Origin: Onthophagus taurus
Taxonomy: Eukaryota > Arthropoda > Insecta > Coleoptera > Scarabaeidae
Length of the DNA: 64,000 nucleotides
Direction of reading: 5' to 3'
Assembly (NCBI RefSeq): GCF_036711975.1
Contig: NC_091972.1
Span: 5,027,001-5,091,000 of the forward strand
The position numbers and the translations under genes were made by a program. The notes beneath the pieces are model-generated. The model made no database searches, was not told the origin of the DNA, and saw only the letters and a program-made list of their open reading frames with translations. This document shows positions 48,813 through 59,603 of this stretch, piece by piece (position 1 is the first letter of the stretch; every line of letters begins with the position of its first letter).

Positions 48813-48827
48813 ATTGCCAAAGAAAAC

Positions 48828-49366
48828 TTCAAGGTATAATTAATGTTTGTAAACAAAACTAACCTTACCTAACATTCCTTCACGCTATAATTGACATTAC
48901 AAAAGAAAACTTCACGCTATAATTGCCATTACTAATTGCCAAAGAAAACTTCATGGTATAATTAATGTTTGTAAACAAAACTAACCTTACTTCACATTCC
49001 TTCACGCTATAATTGACATTACAAAAGAAAACTTCACGCTATAATTGCCATTACAAATTGCCAAAGAAAACTTCAAGGTATAATTAATGTTTGTAAACAA
49101 AACTAACCTTACCGAACATTCCTTCACGCTATAATTGACATTACAAAAGAAAACTTCACGCTATAATTGCCATTACTAATTACCAAAGAAAACTTCATGG
49201 TATAATTAATGTTTGTAAACAAAACTAACCTTACCTCACATTCCTTCACGCTATAATTGACATTACAAAAGAAAACTTCACGCTATAATTGCCATTACAA
49301 ATTGCCAAAGAATACTTCATGGTATAATTAATGTTTGTAAACAAAACTAACCTTACCTAACATTCA
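48828..49366. repeat. Tandem array, about 122-bp unit
   Basis: About 4.5 units, each with GGTATAATTAATGTTTGTAA, ACAAAACTAACCTTACC and the related word CACGCTATAATTG twice. It lies between the two MITE copies inside the TA foldback element. Confidence 0.88.
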
Positions 49367-49460
49367 GCGTCTGAAGACACAGGGCTAAACCCGAAACTTA
49401 AAAATATACAACTTAGCGCTGAATAACAATTAAAACTAGAACTAACACTTGCACTAGAAC

Positions 49461-49785
49461 TATACTCTGTTTTTAAACCAGGAGGAGTAAACGCGAAAGT
49501 CAGATTTACACTGGAAAAAATCACCAGAAAATATCACTAGATATTTTGGCGGTAAATTTAAATTAATAATTATTATTTATTTATTTACTTATTATTGCAT
49601 TTATTTTCGTTTGTTATCGTCAACACTATACATACAAATTAACATTGAAGTTATGAGTATATTTATTTCAAAATATAATAAAAAAGGGTTTAAGAACACA
49701 AAATATACAATAATGACACGAAACTGTCGAATTATCAACTACCTAACTAATTTAAAATACTCCTCCTGGTTTAAAAACAGAGTAT
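49461..49785. mobile_element. MITE, copy 2 of a pair
   Basis: Same ends and most of the same body as 48439-48812, in the same orientation. About 325 bp, with an internal deletion relative to copy 1. Confidence 0.8.
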
Positions 49786-50254
49786 AGATTAAAATATTAG
49801 GTTCCTTTTGGATGGGGAAAGAAATGAATTTTTAAGAAAAACAAAATACTGTCGTAAAAAGAATGCTTTTAAGATCTCAATAATAAAAAAAAAATTTTGG
49901 CATTCCATTTAAAAAAGAAAAGTTGACAGTCGCCATTTTGAAATAATTCGTCCAATTGAAAATATGATATCACCATCGTGTAGAGAGTGTCCTAAAACAT
50001 ATTACTGCCAAATATTTTGAAAGTAGTACCCATAGTGTGGCTAAAAAAAATCAGGCGCTTACTCTGAATCAGGCTGTATATCAGCGGCCCAAACATCCTC
50101 GTCTTCTATTATTTAAATGAGTTCTGCAGTTGTGAGGGATCTGAAATTATTAAAAAAGTCGTTAAGGACCATTTAGTTTAGCCCATAGTTCCAATATTGA
50201 AACTTTTGAGAAAAAGTGTATTTTTTTGTACTTATCGTATTTACTAATATAGAT

Positions 50255-52170
50255 CAGTGTTGTCCACTAATTTTGGATCAAGATCGACTTTTTATATAAA
50301 TGTCTTGGCAAGATCGACCGAAGGGTTTAAAGTATCCTTCCTTTTTTTTTTTGCTCTGAGGCCCAGATATAGATATTTCAGATTCATGATTTTTTTTGCA
50401 ATCGACGTTATTATGATCACCACTGATTTAGAGCTTATAAATAAAAAATGGTAATAATTGAGTTCAATCTTTTTATGGATCTAGTTTTTATGGTCCATTA
50501 TTAAGGTTTTATGTATAAAAAGTATTTCCCCATCGCTTTTAGTTTTTGAGTTATAATTGAGTTAATTTTCGAAAATCAACAATTTTTATGTTTAATCGAT
50601 TTAGAGCTTATAAATAAAAAATGGTAATAAGTGGGTTCAATCTTTTCATGGATCTAGTCTTTATGATTCATTACTAAGGTTTTATGTATAAAAAGTATTT
50701 CCCCATCGCTTTTAGTTTTTGAGTTATAATTGAGTTAATTTTCGAAAATCAACAATTTTGATGTTTAATCGATTTAGAGCTTATAAATAAAAAATGGTAA
50801 TAAGTGGGTCCAATCTTGTTATGGATTTAGTCTTTATGGTCCATTACTAAGGTTTTATGTATAAAAAATATTTCCCCATCGCTTTTAGTTTATGAGTTAT
50901 GATTGAGTTAATTTTCGAAAATCAACAATTTTAATGTTTAATCGATTTAGAGCTTATAAATAAAAAATGGTAATAAGTGGGTTCAATCTTTTTATGGATC
51001 TAGTCTTTATGGTTCATTACTAAGGTTTTATGTATAAAAAATATTTCCCCATCGCTTTTAGTTTATGAGTTATGACTGAGTTAATTTTCGAAAATCAACA
51101 ATTTTAATGTTTAATCGATTTAGAGCTTATAAATAAAAAATGGTAATAATTGGGTTCAATCTTGTCATGGATTTAGTCTTTATGGTCCATTACTAAGGTT
51201 TTATGTATAAAAAATATTTCCCCATCGCTTTTAGTTTATGAGTTATGATTGAGTTAATTTTCGAAAATTAACAATTTTAATGTTTAATCGGTGTAGAGCT
51301 TATAAATAAAAATGGTAATAATTGGGTTCAATCTTGTTATGGATCTAGTCTTTATCGCCCATTACTAAGGTTTTATGTATAAAAAGGTTCTCTCTATCGC
51401 TTTTAGTTTTTGAGTTATGATTGAGTTAATTTTCGAAAATCAACAATTTAAATGTTCATAAATAGCTTATAAATAAAAATGGTAATAATTGGGTTCAATC
51501 ATGTTATGGAACTAGTCTTTATCGCCCATTACTAAGGTTTTATGTATAAAAAGTTTTTCTCCATCGCTTTTAGTATTTGAGTTATGATTGAGTTAATTTT
51601 CGAAAATCAACAATTTTGATGTTTAATCGATTTAGAGCTTATAAAAAAAAATAGTAATAATTGGGTTCAATCTGTTTATAGATCTAGTCTTTATGGTCCA
51701 TTACTAAGGTTTTATGTATAAAAAATATTTCCCCATCGCTTTTAGTTTATGAGTTATGATTGAGTTAATTTTCGAAAATCAACAATGTTGATGTTTAGTC
51801 GATTTAAAGCTACTAAATAAAGAACGGTTATAATTGGGTTCAATCTTTTTATAGATCTCGTCTTTATGGTCCATTACTAAGGTTTTATGTATAAAAAGTA
51901 TTTCTCCATCGCTTTTAGTTTTTGAGTTATGATTGAGTTAATTTTCGAAAATCAACAATTTTGACGTTTAATCGATTTAGAGCAGTAGTGTCCACTAATT
52001 TTTGATCAAAATCGACTTTTTAAATAAATGTCTTGGCAAGATCGACCGAAGGGTTTATAGTAACCTTCCTTTTTTTTGCTCTGAGGCTCAGGTATTAGAT
52101 ATTTCAGATTCATGATTTTCTTGGCGATCGACTCTAAACTGCTTTGCGATCGACGGTATGGACACCACTG
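50255..52170. mobile_element. Satellite-bearing hAT-like element (172-bp family), complete copy
   Basis: Flanked by an exact 8-bp duplication ATATAGAT (50247-50254 and 52171-52178). Ends are CAGTGTTGTCCA and TGGACACCACTG, an inverted repeat with one mismatch. Inside are two end modules of about 150-190 bp in the same direction (about 50255-50412 and 51982-52170). Each has its own CAGTG/CACTG-like ends and the words GGCAAGATCGACCGAAGGGT and ATCTGAAATATC-type complement. Between them lie about nine 172-bp monomers. No transposase. Confidence 0.93.
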
Positions 52171-52178
52171 ATATAGAT

Positions 52179-53287
52179 GATATATGGAAATGTGTTGAGA
52201 ATTTGTTAGGGCAATAAACACAACGTAAAATAATAGATAATATTAGTTTAAAAATAGAAAATGTCATTTACCTTTTACTAGCCACTTTTTAACGAAAGAA
52301 ATTTCTAACATTTTCTACACGTTAAAGGCATAAAGTCACAATAATTCGTGGAGGGGAGAAAAACGGAGGTATTCTATTAATGGAATTAATGAATTGTGGG
52401 CATCAACGGGTTAAACATAATTAAGTCGTTAGTATACACGAAGTGTTATAAAGAAAAAGTATTGTGACCTTTTTATATAATATTCGCTTTGCAATGTAGT
52501 TATACTTAAAATGAGTTTACAATAATTTGGTATTGTTTGTAATAATCATGATAAACCTTACTGATTACTTATTAACTTTTCTACTATATCGTATATACGA
52601 ATTATTCGTAGTGGAACAAATATTTTCTTCTTTAGGTGTCGTCTCAGCTGCTCTAAATAGTTGGTTGCTGGTGCATTTAAAGTTTGGATGTACCAGAAGA
52701 ATGTCCCAGCAAGTTATTGCTTTGAAGATAAAGTGCGCTGCACTCATGATAATGCACAATTCAATTAATTATAATTATATTAATTATAAAAAATTAATCG
52801 TAAGAATTTTACTTTATTGGAAGAAGCATTTGTATCAAAGCAAAAAAAAAAGATAGTGCAGTACAAGATTTGGTATTATTTATAAATGTGATTGGATAAA
52901 AAATCCAGAAGCAGGACACTAACTAAGTGTGAAGATTCATACACAATTCTTCAATATCTAAGAAACGTAGAAGAGGCGTTTCTAGAAGAGGAGTGTAATA
53001 CATTTTGGAAGTAAAATCTTAACAGAGTTTGTGCTTTTTGAACTTAATACCGAGATACTAAATGTTGACGAAAGCATTTTTACAGAAATTGGGGAAAAAA
53101 GCAATTATGGCTTTTAACTGATGAAGTGAGTCACAATTAGTATTAAATAGTTGTTGGGTAAAGTAATTATTAAGCAATATCTTTTAATACATTGTAAAAT
53201 CAATACTATAACGTAAAATAAATAATAATTTTATCTATGAGTAGGTACTTATTACATGAAAATGAAGAAATTAAAAAAATTTAAAGC
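52179..53287. other. Intergenic between transposon and kinase E
   Basis: AT-rich. A plus frame near 52600-52800 (FSSLGVVSAALNSW, LKIKCAALMIMHNS) faintly recalls the C-terminus of a DNA-transposon nuclease but is not convincing. Nothing else seen. Confidence 0.35.
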
Positions 53288-53330
53288 TTCTTATCGTTTT
53301 TAGAAACAACCAGATAAGGTCTATTTAAAT
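53288..53330 (+). promoter_or_regulatory. Conserved GATA-motif module upstream of kinase E
   Basis: CTTCTTATCG, then AACCAGATAAGG and CTATTTAAAT, about 70-115 bp before the start codon. Same arrangement as in D and F. Confidence 0.6.
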
Positions 53331-53401
53331 CAAACCCTACACACGTTAACGAATTAAATCGTTTCGATATTAAGAAGAACAAGTTCTATATAAACTTTAT
53401 A

Positions 53402-54666
53402 ATGGGTAACACAACCGAAGATTTAGTGCCATGTGTAAAACGTGCGATCGATGATATTATAGCAAATGAAAACTTTGCTTCACCACCAACGATAAAAATT
53501 TCGCCTGGATCTCAAATAGGTGATGGTTATGCATCAAAGACGTTAGCTATAGAAATTAAAGATACGGAAAAAACTATCAATTTGTTCGTAAAATATTTAC
53601 CAGAAGTGAAAAATGATATCATCGAATCTCTTAAAGCAGCGTTTGACGTTGAGTTTCGTTTCTATCAAGAAATTTATCCAGAAATGAAGAAAATTCAAGA
53701 AGAAAAGGGATTAAAAGAAAATATTTTTGATAATGTCCCAAAACATGTTAAAACTAACATTAAATTTGATGGTTATACCCCTATTATATTGGAAAATCTA
53801 CGACTTTCTGGTTACACTTTGCGAGATTTTCAAACTACTATTGACGAAGAACATTTCGTACTAGCTTTGAAGACTTTTGCTAAATATCATGCACTTTCTT
53901 ATGCTTTGAAAGATCAAAAACCCGATTTATTTAAACAACTTACATTCGATATGAAAGATAATTTTGTAACAGCTTTTGAGACAATGCTAGGTGAAAGTAT
54001 GGGTATGGCCATAGATATGTTTTTAAATGGTTTGGATTCCGATTTAGATAAAAAATTAATTAATTCGTGTGGAAATTTACGGAAAATTTTAATTGATCAC
54101 GCTTGTAATGTTCATAAATTTGTTGATGATTACGCTGTAATATGCCAAGGAGATTGTTGGTCAAACAACATGATGTTCCTTTATGATGTAAGTTTATTTA
54201 ATCAAAACATTAATGGTAAAATTTAATTTATATTTTTAAGGATAATGGAAAACCCGTCAATATCAAATTAGTTGATTGGCAAATCCAAAGATTTAATTCT
54301 CCAATTTTAGATGTTTCTTATTTTTTTTATAACGTGGCCACAGAGGAAATCATAAAAAATTTTGATAAATACTTCAACTTCTATTATAACACTTTAGCCG
54401 ATTTCTTAAAAAGCTTAGGAAGTGATCCAAGAAAAATTTATCCAAAGGTGGTTTATTTGAGTCATTGGAAAAAGTATGCTAAATTTGGTTTGACGATGGC
54501 TTTCGGTGGTTTTTTGATGTTAGCCAAAAAAGATAATGTACCGAATTTATTGGATGGGGATGATTTGAAAGTTTCTAATCCAACTGAAGACTTTGAAGGT
54601 CGAAGTATTTATCAACAAAGAATGAAAATGCTTGTGGAACATTTTCTTGAACGTGATTTCTTGTAA
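53402..54666 (+). CDS. EcKinase-like (CHK domain) protein E, QGD type
   Basis: Two exons, 53402-54187 and 54241-54666, giving 403 residues. Nearly collinear with D throughout: SPGSQIGDGYASKTLAIEI, VKYLPEVKNDIIESLKAAF, YTPIILENLRLSGYTLRD, QGDCWSNNMMFLYD (Q249, D251), IKLVDWQIQRFNSPILDVSY and the tail HFLERDFL. Most differences from D are single substitutions, so this is a recent duplicate, now inverted. Intron position identical. Confidence 0.93.
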
Positions 54667-54919
54667 TTATAATTTTATTTAAAATAAATTCTCACTTAAG
54701 TAAAAATGTCATTTTGTTCCCACTATTACCTCGTATTTCATCTTGTGCAAAGGCGTATTACTTCAACATCGTCGTTAGCATCGTGGTCAGAACTTATTTG
54801 TTCTTATACTGAACATAGAAAGTGACTTGGTGTTTAGTTCCGAACACTAAGATATTGCTAGATAAAGATTATTTAGATTCAAGAACAACCTAATATTGCA
54901 ATTGAAGAAATTAAAGGAG
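54667..54919. other. 3' flank of kinase E
   Basis: Holds the likely polyadenylation word AATAAA shortly after the stop, then non-coding sequence. Confidence 0.35.
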
Positions 54920-55450
54920 TATTTTTTAATATGCAACCTAATAAAGCACCCAGACTGGATGAAGTTCTCGTAGAAGCAGTAGAAGCTGAAATTGGAATCA
55001 TAACATCTAGGCTAGTAAATAATCTTGAGATCTAACAGCCAAAAAAAAGCAGGATTCCGATGAATGGCTAAACGCATCGAATTGATTAATATATACGTGT
55101 ACCTAGAACACGAAAATCCCGAGGCAACCAGACTTGTGAGTTACACAAGTCAAACTCGGATGGGCAGCTTATAGAAAGCAATTTGTCAGAAAAGAAAAGT
55201 GTTCAATCTTGACTTTACGACAGCATGGAACTGACTTTAAAATACTTTGATACAAACCAGGATCTGAGGCAGAAAACTACTAAATTGGAATTGGGCCGGA
55301 TATGTAGTCACAATGAATGACGATAGGTAGAAGAAGGCAGGTGAAGGTTTGAAAAGAGTGGCTAAAAAGTGGATACAAGCTCAAAACAGAGAAAAGTGAA
55401 AGGCAATGAGGGCAACCAATCTTCAGCAATGGACGCTAAAGGTTTAGTGA
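54920..55450 (+). mobile_element. LINE relic (reverse-transcriptase fragment and C-terminal tail)
   Basis: A plus frame near 54930 reads FNMQPNKAPRLDEVLVEAVE, matching the NKAPG.D segment of LINE reverse transcriptases. Near 55280-55450 it reads LNWAGYVVTMNDDR, then RVAKKWIQAQNREKWKAM and LQQWTLKV followed by a stop, the RTE-type tail. The central part is deleted or scrambled. Confidence 0.65.
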
Positions 55451-55802
55451 GAGATCATAATTTAGGATAAAGTTTTTTGTAAAATAATTTCTGAGATGTA
55501 AGTAATTTGAGTATCATCAGATACTTTATGAAAGATGTCTGGAAAATTCCGGCTTCGCTAATTCTTCCAGTTACAAAAGATAAATAAATAATCCACCAAA
55601 TCATATAAGATTTCCAATTAACAAAATTAAGAAAAACAAAAATTCCCTAAAATAAACTGGGTCATAAACATGATCAGATAAATTTACACAATTTGATTAA
55701 ATTATATAATATCTCGATGTCGAACTTTCTTTATAAACATGAAAAAGCACTTATTTAATTTTTTATTATAATCACAATTTTTATATCAACTTTAATTTAA
55801 AA
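55451..55802. other. Intergenic, nothing recognised
   Basis: AT-rich spacer between the LINE relic and the kinase F stop codon. Includes the kinase F 3' end. Confidence 0.35.
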
Positions 55803-57083
55803 CTATAAAAAATCGCGTTCAACAAAATGTTCAACCAGCAACTTCAATCTCTTTTGGTACATATCTTTTTCATCAAGTTCAACAGCAAATTCAGGCATTT
55901 CTTGGCCTTTTCCATCGATAAAATCGGGTAAATTATCCTTCTTTGCGTATTCAACCATAAAGGCAACAAAGCACATGGTCAAACCAAACTTGGAAAATTT
56001 TTTCCAATGATTCAAATAAACCACTTTTGGATACAATTTTCTTGGATCACTTCCTAATCGCTTCAAGAATTCAGCCAGTGTGTTGTAATAAAAATTAAAA
56101 TATTTATCGAAATTTTTCAACGTTTCTATCGTGGCCACTGAGTAAAAGAAATAAGAAACATCCAAAACCGGAGAGTTATATCGTTGAATTTGCCAATCTA
56201 CTAATTTTACATCGATAGGTTTTCCGGTGGTTTCCTTAAATTAAAAATTCTTTATTTTTGATTAATTATTTTTTAAAAATTTACTTACATCATAAAGATA
56301 CATCATATTATTAGACCAACAATCTCCTTGGCATATCACAGCGTAATCATCAACAAGCTTATTCAGATTAGCAACATTATGAATTAAAACTTCTTTTAAA
56401 TTACGACATTCGTTAAGTAATTTTTTATCTAACACTGGATCCAAATTGCTTAAAAATGAATCTATCATTCCACCAAGAGAATCTGCTAAACGCATAACAT
56501 TAAAAGCAGCAACATGAAAATCTTTTATATCTACTGAAAGTTTCTTAAATAACTCAGATCTTTGATCTTTCATCGCGAAAGATATAGCGTGATATTGAGC
56601 GTAAGCTTTCAACGATAACGTTAAATGATCTTCATCGATTGAAGATTTAAAATTTCTTAATTTATAACCGATGGGTCTCAAATTCTCTAAAATAATCGGT
56701 GGGATCCCATTATATTCAATTAAAGTTTTTAGATGTTTAGGAACGTTTTGGAACATTTCTTGTTCCGTTAATCCTTTTTCTTGTTGAAATTTAATCATTT
56801 CGGGAAAAATTTTATCGTAAAATCTAAACTCAGTATTAAAAACCATTGCAAAAACTTTAATCAAAGGGTTTTGGTCGTCTTCCGGAAAATATTTCACAAA
56901 CAAATTTATCGTTTTATCCAAACCTTTAATATCAACAGCAAGCGTTTTTGAGGCAAAACCATCACCAACCTCGCATCCAGGAGATATTTCAATCATTGGA
57001 GGTGATATAATTTTTTCGGATGATATAATTTCTTCGATTGCACGTTTTACATTTGGTACTAATTCTTCTTTTGAGATAGCCAT
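55803..57083 (-). CDS. EcKinase-like (CHK domain) protein F, QGD type
   Basis: Two exons, 57083-56289 and 56234-55803, giving 408 residues. Same family branch as D and E but more diverged: SPGCEVGDGFASKTLAVDI, KTINLFVKYFPED, IPPIILENLRPIGYKLRN, QGDCWSNNMMYLYD (Q252, D254), VKLVDWQIQRYNSPVLDVSY and the tail HFVERDFL. The start MAISKEELVPNVKRAIEE aligns with D and E. Confidence 0.93.
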
Positions 57084-57160
57084 TTTTTTAGATTATTATA
57101 AAAAAAACTTGGTATCAAAATATAAAATTGTTTTGAATCATTTGGGAGTGTTACACTCTA

Positions 57161-57200
57161 TTTTAATAGTTGTTATCTGATAATTTCGATTAAGATAAGC
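57161..57200 (-). promoter_or_regulatory. Conserved GATA-motif module upstream of kinase F
   Basis: Read on the minus strand: GCTTATC, then AATTATCAGATAACAAC and CTATTAAAAT. Same order as in D and E, about 80-120 bp before the start codon. Confidence 0.6.
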
Positions 57201-57999
57201 TGTATAATTTTATCGTTTGAAAATTAAAATGTTTGAGAGTGTTTAGAATAGTCTGGATGTATTTAAAAATAGTATTTATTCTTATGTAATATTGTATTTT
57301 TTATAAATCATTTTAAAAAAATTGCTTTGTATTCTTCTGGAAAGATTTAACACGCTACAACAACGTGATTCATAAAATTTTCAATACAAGGTCATCAGAA
57401 CGTTACTCCAAAGGATAGAAATACATTTTAGAACACAAAAAAGGGATGGATTTATTAGATAAAAAGTTTAGTATCAAATAGTGAGTAGAAGAGGAAAAAT
57501 ATGTTGTAGTTTTAGGATTAAAATTTTTGTGTTTTTTAAAAATATTTATGTAGTAAGTTAGATTAAAGACAAACAATTAATCAAATTGTTCATTGTACAC
57601 ATTACTATATTGATTTTATGTTTTTATATAGTTATTGATAGAAAAATACATCTAAAATATTTCTTTTCAGTTAGAAATTTGGTAATAAATGAACAAAACT
57701 GAGAAAATTAAATTAAAGGTAACAGTTAATCAATAACAATTAATTAAATAATTCTAATTATTGATTACTCTAATTAATTAGTTAAGAATATGCTTAAAAA
57801 CTATTTAAAATCTTTCTCGTTCTTAAAGATGAAATAATTTTGTCGATTACATCATAAAGAATATTTTTATCCTTGAATTTTTTTGTCGATTCAACCAGCT
57901 TGCAATAAAAGGACTATTATAGTGCTAACAATAATGGTTATGGTGATTATAAACTCAATTCGTCGAATTAATGTTTAACCCAAAATTTTTGTTATATCC
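57201..57999. other. Intergenic, nothing recognised
   Basis: Very AT-rich non-coding sequence. No repeat structure or coding signal found. Confidence 0.4.
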
Positions 58000-58335
58000 A
58001 GTACATTTATATTTTTTTTGCGATTTATTTTTGCACTGCATAAGGAACATCTGCCATACTCTGTGTTTTGCTCTTCGGCAACAGTTTCAGGTTCCATTTT
58101 GCAGATTTCTTTTATGCTCATTCGAGTTAAATATGGCACTTGTTGAGTTGTTACACGCTTCTTCAAATAATCTGTTACCCAATTAAATGAAAGTTTTTCC
58201 AGAAAAACTCTTCAAAGCATATTTGAACCAGGATTTTTTGAATTGAACACAGAAAAAGCGTTTATGGCAGCTATGTTCAATACGCGATACAAAATTGCCA
58301 TAGACCATTTTATTGTGTTTCTGGCACAATTATAG
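58000..58335 (-). pseudogene. piggyBac-like transposase C-terminal relic
   Basis: Minus-strand frames read RWSMAILYRVLNIAAINAF, then FLEKLSFNWVTDYLKKRV, then EYGRCSLCSAKINRKKN, the end of the catalytic domain and the cysteine-rich tail of piggyBac-type transposases. The protein is frame-broken and truncated. Separate from the N-terminal relic at 47.5-50.2 kb. Confidence 0.65.
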
Positions 58336-58515
58336 TTATTAATAATTATTATACAATCGTTCAATCTATATCGATGTCTTCCAACCTAAATCTCAACTTT
58401 ACTTCACTATAACAAGAAGCATATCTAAAATATTTCTTTCTTTTTTAGCTAATCAAAAACAAGAAAAAAACACATAAGTAAATTTTAAAGATTAATATTA
58501 ACTTTTTAAGACAAA

Positions 58516-59601
58516 ATGACCACTAAATTAATGGATACTGTTAAAAACGCAATTGATGTTATAATTTCTAACGAAAACTATTCAACACCTCCGGATGACC
58601 ACCGAGTGCCGATTTTATGATGCAATTTACCCCGCTTTTGAAAATTTCCAACAAAAAAGGAACGTGTTAGATCCTTTTGATAACGCACCAAAACATTTTA
58701 AAGTTAATTTAAAGCAGCTTGATGTTCCGCCGATTATTTTGGAAAATTTGAGATGTTTGGGATATACGTTAAGAGATAGAAAAAAAGCAATTGATGATGA
58801 TCATTTGAGATTACCGATTAAAGCATTTGCTAAAGACCATGCGATTTCGCTTGCTATGAAAGATCAAGAACCTGAAACATTTAAAAATTTAACAGATGGA
58901 ATTATAGATTATTTTTCAATTAATTTTATTAAATATGGATTAAGTGAATCGATTAAAAATTGTGTTAAACAATTTAAAGAAACTTTAGATCCGGATAATG
59001 ATAAAGAAATGTTAGAATGTTGTAAAACCCTTGGGGAAACATTAGTTAATTCTGCATCAAAGATTACAGAGAATGTTGATGAATATGACGTTTTGGGGCA
59101 AGGCGATTCTTGGTCTAGTAACATGATGTTTATTTACAAAGCAAGTATTTTTATTTAATTTTACCAAAAATTTCATTATTATTTTATAGGATGGAGGAGT
59201 TGCAATCGACGTAAAATTAATTGATTGGCAATGTCAAAGATTAGGATCACCATTACTCTTATACATCAGCAACAAGAGAACTTTTAGACAACAAAGACGA
59301 TTACCTCAACACTTATTATGAAACATTAGCAAACATGCTAAGGGATTTAGGAAGCGACCCCGAAAAAGTATATCCACGAGAAATTTGCATGGAACATCAC
59401 AAAAAATTTTGTCTGTATGGATTGTGCATGGCTTTTTGTATTATAAAAGCACAATTATTCGATAAAAACGAAGTTCCTGATTATATTAATAGAAACGATT
59501 CTGTTGAAGATTGTTTTAATCAAGTTTTGCGACAACAAGATGAGGACAATCGGAGAGTAAACGAATTGATTCAACATTTTATGGATAGAGGGTTGATATA
59601 G
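58516..59601 (+). pseudogene. EcKinase-like gene G, decayed paralogue
   Basis: The start (MTTKLMDTVKNAIDVIISNE) matches the family, but after STPP about 50 codons corresponding to the glycine-rich nucleotide-binding segment and the VKY strand are missing and the frame shifts. The next part reads ECRFYDAIYPAFENFQQKRN through APKHFKVN, ILENLRCLGYTLRD and QGDSWSSNMMF, where the normal C and second N of QGDCWSNN are both serine. In the second exon a deletion of about 17 bases removes the DLSYFF segment and shifts the frame. The tail (LGSDPEKVYP to HFMDRGLI) is intact. Lost nucleotide-binding residues mean no kinase activity. Confidence 0.88.
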
Positions 59602-59603
59602 AT

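Larger units (their letters stand above)
47992..50076. mobile_element. TA-type foldback element with arms of about 300 bp, carrying a satellite array
   Basis: The left arm 47992 to about 48285 and right arm about 49790-50076 are inverted repeats, starting CAGCCTGATTCAGAGTAAGC, and flanked by TA. The element lies within a piggyBac-like gene. The middle contains two MITE copies and a short tandem array. Confidence 0.88.
47488..50165 (-). pseudogene. piggyBac-like transposase relic, split by a later insertion
   Basis: On the minus strand, 50165-50079 reads SLTTAELI and IIEDEDVWAAD. After the 2.1-kb element at 47992-50076, 47989 onward reads FITPPDDGSA, then 47880-47488 reads TNLGRTFTTDDNDTANLCQK, DPVECFEFFLDD, KGELKFRLSNEKIKCFFVIG and FHTHIPGIRKH. 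This follows the N-terminal half of piggyBac-type transposases. The catalytic remainder is missing, and stops and shifts are present. Confidence 0.7.

Noticed and set aside
52527-52856. 109-codon frame upstream of kinase E
   Set aside because: Part vaguely recalls a transposase C-terminus, but the motifs are too weak and the frame has no supporting context.
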